This document shows, piece by piece, positions 9,200-18,878 of a stretch of 41,854 nucleotides of DNA (position 1 is the stretch's first letter; every line of letters starts with the position of its first letter). The notes under the pieces were generated by a model. That model was not told the DNA's origin and searched no databases. It saw only the letters and a list, made by a program, of their open reading frames with translations. The stretch is from Opitutaceae bacterium (GTDB taxonomy: Bacteria; Verrucomicrobiota; Verrucomicrobiia; Opitutales; Opitutaceae), in assembly GCA_016793535.1 (NCBI GenBank), contig JAEUHA010000166.1, positions 1-41,854 on the forward strand, given 5' to 3'. Position numbers and translations under genes: made by a program.

Positions 9200-9269
9200 T
9201 GTAGCAGCGGCGCCAGGCCGCGACCGCGATCGGAGCCTCCGCCCGTCGCGGCCTGAAGCCGCTCCCACA
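9200..9269. repeat. REP-like hairpin inside the importer operon
   Basis: The arms at 9200-9224 and 9245-9269 are inverted and match at 21 of 25 positions, around a 20-nt centre. The sequence (GGGAGCGGCTTCAGGCCGCGA on the minus strand at the right arm) is of the general kind known as REP elements in other bacteria. It fills most of the 115-base gap between the two permease genes, within what is otherwise a tightly packed operon. It could act as an mRNA stability or attenuation element; that is inference. Confidence 0.8.
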
Positions 9270-9295
9270 GGAAGCGACGGGCCCGCGATCGAACC

Positions 9296-10375
9296 ATGAG
9301 CGGGAGTCTTCCTTTTTTCCGCCTTGATCCGCTCACGCGCCGCAAGCTGCAGCGGTTTCGCTCGATCCGCCGCGGCTACGTGTCGTTCCTGTTGCTGGCG
9401 GTCGCATCGCTGCTTTCGCTGGCCGCCGAGCTGCTGGTCAACAGTCGCGCGCTCATCGTGCGGTACGAGGGCCAGTGGTATTTTCCCACCTACGGCGCGA
9501 TTCACACCGGGCGGGAGTTCGGCCTCGATTACGATTACGAGGTGAAGTACCGCGATCTCCGCGCCCGCTTCGCCGCCGATCCGTCGGGGCGCAACTGGGT
9601 GCTGCTACCGCCGGTGCCGTTCGATCCCCTGGAGAACTGTTACCCCGGCGAGACGTTTCGCCCGCGCCCGCCCGACTGGCAGCGCCGGCACTTCCTCGGC
9701 ACCGACCAGATCAACCGCGATATTCTCTCCCGCCTGGTCTACGGCTTCCGCAACGCCCTGATCTTCGCCGCGGCGTTCATCCTGCTCACGTACGCGATCG
9801 GCATCACCATCGGGTGCATGATGGGGTATTTCGGCGGCTGGTTCGATCTGCTCGTGCAGAGGCTGATCGAGATCTGGTCGAACATCCCGTTTCTGTTCGT
9901 CGTCATCATCATCGCCTCGATCGTGCCCGCGGGCATTGGCGTCAATCTCGGTGTCCTGCTCTTCATCGTCGTGCTGTTTTCCTGGACCGGCATGACGTAC
10001 TACATGCGGTCGGCGACCTACCGGGAAAAGGCGCGCGACTACGTGCATGCGGCGCAGGTGCTCGGCGCCGGGACGTCGCGCATCATCTTCCGCCACATCC
10101 TGCCGAACGTTCTGTCGACCATCGTCACGTTCATCCCGTTCACCATCGCCAGCTCGATCAGCGCGCTGACCGCGCTCGACTTCCTCGGGTTCGGGCTGCC
10201 GCCGCCGACGCCGAGCTGGGGCGAACTGCTGCGCCAGGGCACGTCGAACCTCCAGTCGCCCTGGATCGTGGCCTCCGCGTTCTCCGCCCTCGTCATCGTC
10301 CTCGTGCTCGTCACCTTCGTGGGTGAAGCGATCCGCGAGGCATTTGATCCGAAGAAATTCACGACTTATCAGTAA
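9296..10375 (+). CDS. yejE: Peptide/microcin C-type ABC transporter permease, YejE-like
   Basis: This 359-residue permease is of the OppC/YejE type. An N-terminal cytoplasmic stretch (residues 1-27, FFRLDPLTRRKLQRFRSIRR) precedes the first membrane helix, FLLLAVASLLSLAAELLV. A large periplasmic segment follows with the YejE-typical RPRPPDWQRRHFLGTDQINR. At least five further helices are visible, with the coupling loop at YVHAAQVLGAGTSRIIFRHI. It pairs with the YejB-like permease to form the membrane channel. The stop is 7 bases before the start of the binding-protein gene, so co-translation is likely. The start ATG 9296 fits the family; its leader (GCGATCGAACC) has no Shine-Dalgarno sequence. 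Confidence 0.92.
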   Translation: MSGSLPFFRLDPLTRRKLQRFRSIRRGYVSFLLLAVASLLSLAAELLVNSRALIVRYEGQWYFPTYGAIHTGREFGLDYDYEVKYRDLRARFAADPSGRNWVLLPPVPFDPLENCYPGETFRPRPPDWQRRHFLGTDQINRDILSRLVYGFRNALIFAAAFILLTYAIGITIGCMMGYFGGWFDLLVQRLIEIWSNIPFLFVVIIIASIVPAGIGVNLGVLLFIVVLFSWTGMTYYMRSATYREKARDYVHAAQVLGAGTSRIIFRHILPNVLSTIVTFIPFTIASSISALTALDFLGFGLPPPTPSWGELLRQGTSNLQSPWIVASAFSALVIVLVLVTFVGEAIREAFDPKKFTTYQ

Positions 10376-10382
10376 GCCCGTC

Positions 10383-12398
10383 ATGCCCACGCCCACCCTC
10401 CTCCGCCTCCCGCTCCTGCTCTCCAGCCTCGCGCTGCTCGTCGTCGGTTGCGGCAAGCCGCCCGCCTCGTCGACCGACGCGCCGACCGCCGCGGCCCCGG
10501 CGGCCGGCGGGATGGAAGCCGACCTCGCCAAGACGATCAAGGAACAGCCCAACTTCTACGTCTTCAAGACGCCGGCCGACCTCCCCGCCGGCCTGAAGTG
10601 GGAGAACGGCGGCGACCTGCCCGAGTTCGCCAACCCCAACGCCAAGAAGGGCGGCACGTTCAACTACTTCATCTCCGATTTCCCGCGCACGATCCGCACG
10701 ATCGGCCCCGACGCCACCGGCGGCATTCGCCCCTACCTGCTCGACTACGTCGAACCCAGTTTCATCAACCCGCATCCCAACATTCCCGGCGGCGCGTATC
10801 CCGGACTCCTGACCGAGTGGGCGGTCGGCCCCGACGGCCGCACGATCTACTATCGCATCGACCCGAAGGCCCGCTGGTCGGACGGCAAACCGCTCACCAC
10901 CGACGACGTGGTGTTCACGCTCTATTTCATGCGCAGCCCGCACCTGAATGAGCCGTGGTACAACGATTTTTACGAAAAGAATTACCAGCAGCTCATCGTC
11001 TACGACAAGCTGACGTTCGCCACGGTCCATCCCGACAGGAAGCCCGACCTCGCGGTGCGCTTCGGCGCGTTCGTGCCGTATCCGCGTCACGCGCACGCGG
11101 ACTTCGGCCCCGGCTGGCTCGAACGCTTCCAGTGGCGCGAACTGCCGAAGCTCGGGGCGTACGTCCTGCGCGACAAGGACATTGAAAAAGGCCGCTCCGT
11201 CACGCTGACGCGGGTCAAGGACTGGTGGGCGGCCGACAAGCGGTTCTTCCGCGGCCGCTTCAACCCCGACCGGTATCATCTCGAAGTCATCCGCGATCCG
11301 GACAAGGCCGCCGAGGCGTTCGCCCGCGGCGACATCGATACCTTCGGGCTAGGCCTGCCGAAATACTGGTACGAAACGATTCCCGACACGCACCCGGAAG
11401 TCGCGGCCGGCCGGCTGATCAAGTTCAAGTTCTTCAACCAGACGCCGCGTCCGGACTGGGGCCTCTGGATCAACAGCGCCAAGCCGGTGCTGAACAACCG
11501 CGACGTGCGCACCGGCATTCACCACGCCAGCAACATCGAGCTGGTCTGCACGCAGTTCTTCCGCGGTGACGCCGTGCCGATGCAAACGCGCTCGGACGGC
11601 TACGGCTGGCGGATGCACCCGACGATCACGGCGCGGCCGTTCGATCCGGTGAAGGCGCGCGCTTATTTCGCCAAGGCCGGCTTCACGACCCAGGGTCCCG
11701 ACGGCGTGCTGACCAACGCGTCCGGCCAGCGACTGTCCTTCACCATCACCGCCGCCGGGCAGGCGCTGCGCGACATGCTGCCGATCCTGAAGCAGGAGGC
11801 GTTGAAAGCGGGCCTCGAGTTCAACCTCGAGATCCTCGACAGCACCACCGGCTGGAAGAAAATCCAGGAGAAGAACCACGACATCGCCCTCGCCGCCCTC
11901 TCGCGTTCCGTCGAGCTCTACCCGCGCTACTGGGAAATGTACCACGGCAGCAACGCGTACACCGACGCTTACAGCAAGGACGGCAAGACGGTCGCCGTCG
12001 CCACCGGCTCGGTCGCGAATCCCCAGCCCAAGCAGATTGCGGTTCAGACGAACAACATGACGATGACGTTCATCCCGGAGCTGGACCGGCTGATCGAGGC
12101 CTACGACAAGGCCGAGACCCTCGAGGAGATCAAACGGCTCGCGGCGCAGATCGAGCAGATCATCCACGACGACGCCTCGTGGGTGAACGGCTGGCAGCGT
12201 CCGTTCTACCGCGGCGGCTACTGGCGCTACGTGAAATGGCCCGAAGGCTTCAACGTCGCCCAGAGCCGCGACTACGAGGAGTTCTTCGTCCACTGGATCG
12301 ACCCCGACGAGAAGAAGGAGGTCGAAGCCGCCCGGCGCTCGGGTCGCACCTTCCCGACCACCGGCGTCCAGATCTTCGATCAGTTCAAGTCCAAGTAA
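10383..12398 (+). CDS. yejA: Extracellular solute-binding lipoprotein, YejA-like (SBP family 5)
   Basis: This 671-residue peptide-binding lipoprotein opens with a lipoprotein signal, LALLVVGC, making Cys23 the lipidated residue. A flexible Ala/Pro/Thr linker follows. The SBP family 5 signature is present ([20 protein letters not shown], then [20 protein letters not shown]). The gene sits between the permeases and the ATPases, unlike E. coli where yejA comes first. It should capture oligopeptides or peptide-nucleotide compounds in the periplasm and hand them to the permeases. An upstream in-frame ATG at 10323 lies inside yejE and would bury the signal peptide, so it was rejected. Confidence 0.92.
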   Translation: MPTPTLLRLPLLLSSLALLVVGCGKPPASSTDAPTAAAPAAGGMEADLAKTIKEQPNFYVFKTPADLPAGLKWENGGDLPEFANPNAKKGGTFNYFISDFPRTIRTIGPDATGGIRPYLLDYVEPSFINPHPNIPGGAYPGLLTEWAVGPDGRTIYYRIDPKARWSDGKPLTTDDVVFTLYFMRSPHLNEPWYNDFYEKNYQQLIVYDKLTFATVHPDRKPDLAVRFGAFVPYPRHAHADFGPGWLERFQWRELPKLGAYVLRDKDIEKGRSVTLTRVKDWWAADKRFFRGRFNPDRYHLEVIRDPDKAAEAFARGDIDTFGLGLPKYWYETIPDTHPEVAAGRLIKFKFFNQTPRPDWGLWINSAKPVLNNRDVRTGIHHASNIELVCTQFFRGDAVPMQTRSDGYGWRMHPTITARPFDPVKARAYFAKAGFTTQGPDGVLTNASGQRLSFTITAAGQALRDMLPILKQEALKAGLEFNLEILDSTTGWKKIQEKNHDIALAALSRSVELYPRYWEMYHGSNAYTDAYSKDGKTVAVATGSVANPQPKQIAVQTNNMTMTFIPELDRLIEAYDKAETLEEIKRLAAQIEQIIHDDASWVNGWQRPFYRGGYWRYVKWPEGFNVAQSRDYEEFFVHWIDPDEKKEVEAARRSGRTFPTTGVQIFDQFKSK

Positions 12399-12405
12399 CC
12401 ACGCC

Positions 12406-13416
12406 GTGGCCGCTCCCGCCGTCGCATCCGCTCCCCCGGATGCCATCCTCGAAGTCCGCGACCTGGTGACGACCTTCGACACCGACGCCGGCCGGCTCAC
12501 CGCCGTCGACGGTGTCAGTTTCACGGTGCGCCGCGGACGCACGCTGGGCATCGTCGGCGAATCGGGCTGCGGCAAGAGCGTCACCGCCCTCTCGATCATG
12601 CGGCTACTGCCGCAACCGATGGGGCGGATCGCGGGCGGGAAGATTCTCTTCGACGGCCGTGACCTCACGACGCTCGCGCCCGATGCGATGCACGAGGTGC
12701 GGGGCGGCCGGATCGGAATGATCTTCCAGGAGCCGATGACCGCGCTGAATCCGGTCCACTCGATCGGCCGGCAGTTGAGCGAGGTGTTCCTGCTCCATCG
12801 CACGAAGGACAAGGCCGAAGCCTGGCGCCGCAGCACCGCGATGCTGCGCAAGGTGGGGATTCCAGAGCCCGAGGTGCGGATGAACGAGTATCCGCACCAG
12901 CTTTCCGGCGGCATGCGCCAGCGCATCGTCATCGCCATGGCACTGGCGTGCGAACCTTCCGTCGTGATCGCCGACGAGCCCACCACGGCGCTCGATGTGA
13001 CCGTCCAGGCGCAGATTCTCGAGCTGATGCAGGGCCTGCAGCGTGAACTGGGCATGGCGATCATTCTCATCACGCACGACCTCGGGGTCATCGCGGAGAC
13101 GTGCGACGATGTCGTCGTGATGTACGCCGGCCGCGTCGCCGAGGCGGGACCGGTGGAGGAGATTTTTTCGCGCCCCACCCACCCGTACACGCGCGGACTG
13201 CTCGATTCCATTCCCACGCTGGAAAAGACGCGCAAGACCCGACTCACCGTGATCGAGGGCATGGTGCCCGGCCTTAAGGATCTGCCGGCCGGGTGCCGTT
13301 TTCAGAACCGCTGTCCGTACCGGATCGCCCTTTGCGACACCCAGCCCGCGCTCGAGGGCGTCGGCCCCGGGCACGAAACCGCCTGCCATCGCTGGCGCGA
13401 ACTCTTCCCCCGTTGA
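12406..13416 (+). CDS. ABC transporter ATP-binding protein, OppD/YejF N-half-like
   Basis: This 336-residue ATPase starts at GTG, 7 bases after the binding-protein stop. The Walker A motif GESGCGKS is at residues 51-58. The Q-loop glutamine is Q108 (MIFQEP), the signature LSGGMRQR begins at 166, and Walker B is VVIADEP with D190 and E191. The C-terminal extension carries the cysteine cluster of OppD-type subunits ([14 protein letters not shown]). In E. coli, YejF is one polypeptide with two ATPase halves; here this gene corresponds to the first half. It energises uptake with the following ATPase. Confidence in family is high. Confidence 0.93.
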   Translation: MAAPAVASAPPDAILEVRDLVTTFDTDAGRLTAVDGVSFTVRRGRTLGIVGESGCGKSVTALSIMRLLPQPMGRIAGGKILFDGRDLTTLAPDAMHEVRGGRIGMIFQEPMTALNPVHSIGRQLSEVFLLHRTKDKAEAWRRSTAMLRKVGIPEPEVRMNEYPHQLSGGMRQRIVIAMALACEPSVVIADEPTTALDVTVQAQILELMQGLQRELGMAIILITHDLGVIAETCDDVVVMYAGRVAEAGPVEEIFSRPTHPYTRGLLDSIPTLEKTRKTRLTVIEGMVPGLKDLPAGCRFQNRCPYRIALCDTQPALEGVGPGHETACHRWRELFPR

Positions 13417-13424
13417 ACGCCACC

Positions 13425-14417
13425 GTGGATCCCGCCGCCGCCTCGCCGCTGCTCGAATTGCGCGATGTGCGCATGCATTTCCCCGTGCGCGCCGGACTCT
13501 TCCTGCGTGCCCGCCGCACCCTCAAGGCGGTCGACGGCGTGTCGCTCACGCTTCAGCCCGGCGAAACCCTGGGACTCGTCGGCGAATCAGGCTGCGGCAA
13601 GTCCACTCTCGGCAAGTGCATCGTCCGGCTTCACCAGCCGACCGCGGGCCAGATCCTGTTCGAAGGCACCGACCTCGCGGCCCTTGGTCCCCGCGCGCTG
13701 AAGCCGCACCGGCGGCACCTGCAGATGGTGTTTCAGGATCCGGTCGAGTCGCTGAATGCCCGCCACACCGTCGGCGAGATCATTGGCGAACCGCTCGAGA
13801 TTCATGCGCTGGGCGATCGCGCCGCGCGCCGTCGTCAGGTGCTGGCGCTGCTCGACCAGGTCGGGCTGCCGGCCGGCGCCGCGGACCGTTATCCGTTCGA
13901 ATTCTCCGGCGGACAGCGCCAGCGCATCGGCATCGCGCGCGCCCTCGCGCTGAACCCGCGCCTCCTCGTCTGCGACGAACCGGTGTCGGCCCTCGACGTC
14001 TCGATCCAGAGCCAGGTGCTGAACCTGTTCCTCGACCTGCAGCGTGAGCTGAAGCTCAGCTACCTCTTCATCGCGCACAATCTGGCGGTCGTGAAGCACG
14101 TGTCCGATCGTGTCGCCATCATGTACCTCGGCCGGATCGTCGAGGTGGCGCCGGCCGACGACATCTATCGGGCGCCGAAGCACCCGTACACGCGCGCGCT
14201 GCTGTCGGCGATTCCCCGGCCCGACCCGAAAGGCCGCCGCGAACGGATCGTGCTGCAGGGCGACGTGCCGTCCCCGATCGACCCGCCGTCCGGTTGCGCG
14301 TTTCACCCGCGGTGTCCCTTCGCCACCGATCGCTGCAAGGTCGAAGCGCCGAAGCTGCGTCCGACACCCGACAACCCGGCGCACACGGTGTCCTGCCATT
14401 ACGATCTGCCGGCCTAG
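13425..14417 (+). CDS. ABC transporter ATP-binding protein, OppF/YejF C-half-like
   Basis: This 330-residue ATPase corresponds to OppF or the second half of YejF. Walker A is GESGCGKS (residues 53-60), the signature is [15 protein letters not shown], and Walker B is [12 protein letters not shown]. The C-terminal cysteine cluster is [17 protein letters not shown] 13425 is taken as the start. A TTG at 13413 is also in frame and would overlap the previous stop as TTGA, giving tight coupling; the sequence does not decide between them. The frame is open further upstream but only as a shadow of the preceding gene. This is the last gene of the importer operon and faces the convergent protease gene 30 bases away. 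Confidence 0.92.
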   Translation: MDPAAASPLLELRDVRMHFPVRAGLFLRARRTLKAVDGVSLTLQPGETLGLVGESGCGKSTLGKCIVRLHQPTAGQILFEGTDLAALGPRALKPHRRHLQMVFQDPVESLNARHTVGEIIGEPLEIHALGDRAARRRQVLALLDQVGLPAGAADRYPFEFSGGQRQRIGIARALALNPRLLVCDEPVSALDVSIQSQVLNLFLDLQRELKLSYLFIAHNLAVVKHVSDRVAIMYLGRIVEVAPADDIYRAPKHPYTRALLSAIPRPDPKGRRERIVLQGDVPSPIDPPSGCAFHPRCPFATDRCKVEAPKLRPTPDNPAHTVSCHYDLPA

Positions 14418-14447
14418 AGCGGCACCGGACCGCCCGGCGGCGACGCC

Positions 14448-17400
14448 TCACGGCACCTCATAGATTTCAACGACGGCGGCCCCGATCGTGTTGTTCACGC
14501 CGCTCACCTGCGCGGTGTAGCCGCCGGGCGGGAGCGAAACCAGCAGGACTGCATCCTTGCTTTCGAGCGCGAGCGGGAAGGCGCCAACGCTGGCGGCGGC
14601 GGTGGCCACCTGGGGCGCGTTGGCGGCGGCCCCCCAGTTGTCGTTGGTTGAGATGGCCGTCGCGTTGCCGGCTTGGAAGAGCTCGAGCTTGGGATCGGCG
14701 AGCACGCCGGTGACCCCGAAAATTCCCAGCGTGGGCCCGACCGCGCGAATCATCACCTGTTTCGCCGACGAGCCGCCGATCACGAATCCGGCGATGAGAA
14801 TGTCGCCGTCCCGTCCCACGTGCGTGCGCGCGGAGACGTTGACCAGTCGCGGCGTGGACGCCGTGAAGCTCCCGGCCGGCGTCCCGTCGTAGAGTTCCGC
14901 CAGCACTGTACCCGGGGCGGTTCCTGCCCCGGCGATCTGCACCGTGTAACTGCCGGCGGCGCGGTGGGTAACCAGCGCCGCATCCTTGCTCGTGGCCGCC
15001 GCGAGGGCGAACGCCCCAACTTGGGGCGTGAGCGCCGCAACCTGGGCCTCCCCGGACCAGTCATCGTTGGCCAGCAGCAGCGCCGATCCTTCGAAGACCT
15101 GCAGGCGGGGATCGTCGAGGACGCCCGTGACGCCGAAAGCCCCGAGCGTGGGACCAACCCCGCGGACGAGCAGCGGCTTCGTGCCCGACGTGCCGGCGCC
15201 GCCGACGGCGAAGCCGACGAACAGCACGTTGTCCCCGCTGCCCGCGGACGTGCGCACCGCCAGATTGACCAGGCGGGCGCGGTCGGTCGCAGTGGCGGCG
15301 ACCCGCAGCGTCGTGGCCCGGCTGGTGGTGGAGCCGGCGCTGCCCGTCGCCACGACGCGGAACACGCCCGCGTCCGAGCCTTGCACGGAAGCCAGGGTGA
15401 AGACCGCCGACGTCGCCCCCGCGATGGGAGCGTCGTTGAAATACCATTGGTAGGAAATCGCCGCGCCGTCCGCGACCGTCGCAGCGGCTTCGATCCGCAC
15501 GGCCCCCCCGGCCTGCACGTTCTCCGGCGCCGCCGGCTGCCGGGCGAAGGCCGGCACGCCGGGAAACTCGGTCGCGCGGGCGAGCCGCCGCGGATTCTGC
15601 CCCGTCATCGGCCAGGGCGCCCGCGCGAGGTTGTTGCCCGTGTCGAATGCGTAGAGCTTTCCATCCGCGGACGCCACGTACAGCCGGCCCGCCGCCAGCA
15701 GCGGCGAACTGTACACCGTCGCCGCGGTCGCATAAGTCCGGATGAGCCGGCCCGCCGTATCCAGGGCATGGATGCGGCCGTCGTCGGAGCCGATGTAGAT
15801 CGTGCCGTCGTCCGCGAGCACCGGCGCGGTGGAACGAATGATGTCGCCCGTGGCGTACTCCCACTTGCGGGCCCCGGTCGCGCCGTCCAGCGCGTAGAGT
15901 TTGCGGTTGTAGCTACCGAAATAGACGGTGCCCTGGGCATCGACCGCGGCCGAACCCGAGAGCGGGCTGCCGGTGTCGAACCGCCAGCGCTCGGTGCCGT
16001 CGGGCCGGAACGCGAAGAACCGGCCATCGTAGTTGCCCAGGTAGATCGTCCCGTCCAGGCCCAGCGCCGGCGTGGCGTAGACGGTCCCCTCGAGGGCCGC
16101 GCGCCATTTCTCCGTGCCATCGGGATTCAGCGCGTAGAGCGCACTGTCGCCACCGGAACCGATGTAGATCGTGCCATCCGGGGCGATCGCCGGGGCAGCA
16201 TAGGTGTCGCCCGGAATCGACCGGCGCCACTTGCGCGTCCCATCGGGATTGAGGGCGTAGAGGAAGCCGTCATCGGACTTGATGTAGAGGGTTCCATCCG
16301 CCGCGAGCGCCGGGGCGGCCCAGATGAAGTCGCCGGCGGAATACTCCCACTTCTTCGCGCCGTTCGCCGGATCGATCGCGTAAACGTAGCCGAAATCGTC
16401 GGCACCGTAGATCGTGCCGTCGGGCGCAACCGTGAGGGCCCCGGCCAGGATATAGCCGTCGATCGCAGAGGAACGCCACTTGCGGGTTCCCGCCGGCGTC
16501 ACGGCGTGGACGAATCCGAAGCTGTCGGGGAAATACACCGTGCCGTCGGCCGCCAGTGCCGGGGACGCATACCCGGGATCCTCGGCCACATACTGCCACG
16601 CGGCATCCGCGATCGTCAGGGTAACGCGCCCGCCGGCACCCGCCGCCGTGTCCAACTTGATGTAATAGGTGACACCCGCCGTGGCCGTGAGGCGGAACAG
16701 GCTGTCAAAGACCGGTCCGCCATCGTCGTCGAAGCCCACCTCCACCAGCGACGCCAGCGCCGTGCCGGTGTACACCGCCAGCAGCGGATCCGTTGTTTCC
16801 CCGAGCGCGGAGATCTGGAAGTTGCGCGTCGCGGGAGCGGTCCACTTGAACCACAGGGACCGGTCGCGGCCCAGGACCGTGCCGCGCGCGTTGCGCGGCC
16901 GGGGTTCATTGGCCTCGACCCCGGCATTGGCGTTGGTCGTGGTGACCACCACGCTCGATCCGGCAAGCGGGCGCGCATTGGCAAAAGCGTCGTTGAGCGG
17001 AACCGAGGTGAGGTTGAACGCCACGAGCCCCGTCGCAGTGTCTTTTCCGGCGATGGCCAATGCGTATTCGGTACCACCCGTGGCGTTGAAACTGACGCTG
17101 CTCCAGGTCGCGGCGTCGTCGGCGTTGTCATTGAACGCCACCCGCCGCAGCGCGGCGAACCCGCCGGCGCCCGTGCCCGCCGGCACTTCGTAGACGGCGA
17201 CGACCGTGTCGATCTCGCTGCCCGTCGTGGTAATCGTCACACGGCCCGTTTCGGCCGGCGCCGTCCAACTCCACCACAGCGAACCCTGGCTGGACGCCAC
17301 GCCGTGATCGGGTTCGCCGGCCTCCCGCGTCGCGTGCCGGTTGGAGCCGCGCCCGATGTTCGCGTCACCGACGAGCGTCGCCCGGCGGGCGAACGTGTCG

Positions 17401-18758
17401 TTGAACGGCTGAATCACCGAGGACGTGAGGGCACGCTGGACGTTCAACCGGCCGTTCGTGAGCACCCGATGCTCGAGGGCCGGAAGGACATCGACCGTGC
17501 CCAGGACCCGGTTGATCAGGGCGCGGTAGTCGTCATCCGGAAACCGCTGCTTCAGCAACGCGAGGGCGCCGGCGACGTGGGGTGCGGACATCGACGTGCC
17601 GCTGAGCGTCGCGTAGGCGGAGGGACCGGAATGGCCGACGGAAAGAATCGACGAGCCGGGGGCGGCGAGTTCCACCAACCCGGATCCGTAGGTGGAATAG
17701 TTCGCCAGCCGGTCCTGTCGGGTGGTCGAGGCGACCGCCACGATATTGTCGAGGGCGTAGGCCGCGGGATACTCGGGAAACGCGCTGATTTCCTGGCTGT
17801 CGTTGCCGGCCGCGGCCACGAACAGGATGCCGGCGTCGCGCGCCCGCTTGATCGCGTCGAATTCAGCCTGTGAATACGCCGTCGAACTGTAGCTCGCGTT
17901 GATGATGTGCGCCTTCCTCGCGATCGCGTAGTCGATGCAGGCGACCGCCGCGGAGACCGAGCCGCCGCGCTGCTCGATGAAGCGAAGCGGCATGAGTTGC
18001 ACCCGCCAGGCCACGCCGGCCACTCCGCGGTTGTTGTCGCCGACCGCGCCGATGATGCCCGCCACATGCGTGCCGTGACCGTCGCTATCGGTCGGATCGC
18101 CGGATTGCAGCGTCGAGCGCGCCACGGCGGCGTTGATGCCGTGCACGTCATCGACGTAGCCATTCAGGTCATCGTCAAAGGCGCGCACCCCGCCCGCCTC
18201 CACGGGATTCCGCCAGAGATTGGCCACGATGTCCTCGTGGTCCAGGCGCAGCCCGGTATCCATGATCGCAACCACGACGTCAGGCGCCTCGCGTTGGACG
18301 TCCCAGGCGGCGACCGCCTTGATGTCGGCACCGGCGGTCCCGCCGGACTGGCCGTTGTTTTGCAGCGCCCATTGCTCGGCGGCGAACCGGGGATCGTTGG
18401 GCACCGCCTTGACCGTGCGAATGTAGTCGGGCTCGACGTAATCGTACAGGCCGGTCGCGATGAGCCGGGCAATGACGGCCTGCACGTCCTCGACCCCGTC
18501 GGTCTCCAGGGTCCGCAGGCCACCCACCCGCTCGAAGGCTCGGATGAGCCGGAGATTCTCGGCCACCTCGGCTCGCTCGACCGCGGACAAGTCCGCGCGC
18601 GGCCGCGCGAGCAGCGTGCGCGCCCGAAAGCCGCGCGTGGATTCGTCGGGCGAGATCGGCCTGCCTTCCTGCGCCGGAAGGACCGCCGCCAGCGCCAGCA
18701 GGAGGAGGCTAAATGCGTGAACGCGACGGAGTCGACCGGGGTTCAGGGAGTTGAACAT
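14448..18758 (-). CDS. Secreted subtilisin-family (S8) protease with PPC-like, PQQ-propeller, Ig-like and C-terminal repeat domains
   Basis: This 1436-residue exported protease has a signal peptide at 1-29 (SLLLLALAAVLPAQ) and a propeptide-like region at 40-115. The S8 catalytic domain is at about 125-450, with Asp167 (IMDTGL), His228 (DGHGTHVAG), oxyanion Asn319 (AAAGND) and Ser389 (GTSMSAPH). Two beta-sandwich regions at about 470-740 resemble bacterial pre-peptidase C-terminal domains. Next come at least seven tandem PQQ-type blades (units such as DGTIYIGSDDGRIHALD), then one Ig-like domain (ISYQWYFNDAPIAGA). The end is two copies of a domain of about 130 residues that include VRGVGPTLGAFGVTGVL and IRAVGPTLGIFGVTGVL. 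ATG 18758 was preferred over a start 45 bases upstream because it puts the signal peptide at the end. All catalytic residues are present, so it should be active outside the cell or in the periplasm. Confidence 0.92.
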   Translation of the reverse strand: MFNSLNPGRLRRVHAFSLLLLALAAVLPAQEGRPISPDESTRGFRARTLLARPRADLSAVERAEVAENLRLIRAFERVGGLRTLETDGVEDVQAVIARLIATGLYDYVEPDYIRTVKAVPNDPRFAAEQWALQNNGQSGGTAGADIKAVAAWDVQREAPDVVVAIMDTGLRLDHEDIVANLWRNPVEAGGVRAFDDDLNGYVDDVHGINAAVARSTLQSGDPTDSDGHGTHVAGIIGAVGDNNRGVAGVAWRVQLMPLRFIEQRGGSVSAAVACIDYAIARKAHIINASYSSTAYSQAEFDAIKRARDAGILFVAAAGNDSQEISAFPEYPAAYALDNIVAVASTTRQDRLANYSTYGSGLVELAAPGSSILSVGHSGPSAYATLSGTSMSAPHVAGALALLKQRFPDDDYRALINRVLGTVDVLPALEHRVLTNGRLNVQRALTSSVIQPFNDTFARRATLVGDANIGRGSNRHATREAGEPDHGVASSQGSLWWSWTAPAETGRVTITTTGSEIDTVVAVYEVPAGTGAGGFAALRRVAFNDNADDAATWSSVSFNATGGTEYALAIAGKDTATGLVAFNLTSVPLNDAFANARPLAGSSVVVTTTNANAGVEANEPRPRNARGTVLGRDRSLWFKWTAPATRNFQISALGETTDPLLAVYTGTALASLVEVGFDDDGGPVFDSLFRLTATAGVTYYIKLDTAAGAGGRVTLTIADAAWQYVAEDPGYASPALAADGTVYFPDSFGFVHAVTPAGTRKWRSSAIDGYILAGALTVAPDGTIYGADDFGYVYAIDPANGAKKWEYSAGDFIWAAPALAADGTLYIKSDDGFLYALNPDGTRKWRRSIPGDTYAAPAIAPDGTIYIGSGGDSALYALNPDGTEKWRAALEGTVYATPALGLDGTIYLGNYDGRFFAFRPDGTERWRFDTGSPLSGSAAVDAQGTVYFGSYNRKLYALDGATGARKWEYATGDIIRSTAPVLADDGTIYIGSDDGRIHALDTAGRLIRTYATAATVYSSPLLAAGRLYVASADGKLYAFDTGNNLARAPWPMTGQNPRRLARATEFPGVPAFARQPAAPENVQAGGAVRIEAAATVADGAAISYQWYFNDAPIAGATSAVFTLASVQGSDAGVFRVVATGSAGSTTSRATTLRVAATATDRARLVNLAVRTSAGSGDNVLFVGFAVGGAGTSGTKPLLVRGVGPTLGAFGVTGVLDDPRLQVFEGSALLLANDDWSGEAQVAALTPQVGAFALAAATSKDAALVTHRAAGSYTVQIAGAGTAPGTVLAELYDGTPAGSFTASTPRLVNVSARTHVGRDGDILIAGFVIGGSSAKQVMIRAVGPTLGIFGVTGVLADPKLELFQAGNATAISTNDNWGAAANAPQVATAAASVGAFPLALESKDAVLLVSLPPGGYTAQVSGVNNTIGAAVVEIYEVP

Positions 18759-18805
18759 CTGGCATTTTCCATGCGGCGGGGGCCGATCCCCGGCAATTCC
18801 CACGC

Positions 18806-18823
18806 CTACCGGAATTCCGGTAG
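18806..18823. promoter_or_regulatory. 18-bp perfect palindrome upstream of the protease gene
   Basis: CTACCGGAATTCCGGTAG is a perfect palindrome centred about 57 bases upstream of the protease start codon, in the gap between the protease and sulfatase genes. It could be an operator for a dimeric regulator or a short hairpin. No matching second copy was noticed in the window. Confidence 0.35.
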
Positions 18824-18878
18824 AAAAAGGGCTTTTCTCCGACCCCGTTCGCTGGCAATTGCGCCGCCAGCGGGCGAG

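Noticed and set aside
14673..17873. A 1066-codon open frame on the plus strand, antisense to the protease gene
   Set aside because: Its residues are the low-complexity Arg/Gly/Ala mix typical of a shadow frame in high-GC DNA, and the opposite strand encodes a protease with complete catalytic motifs.
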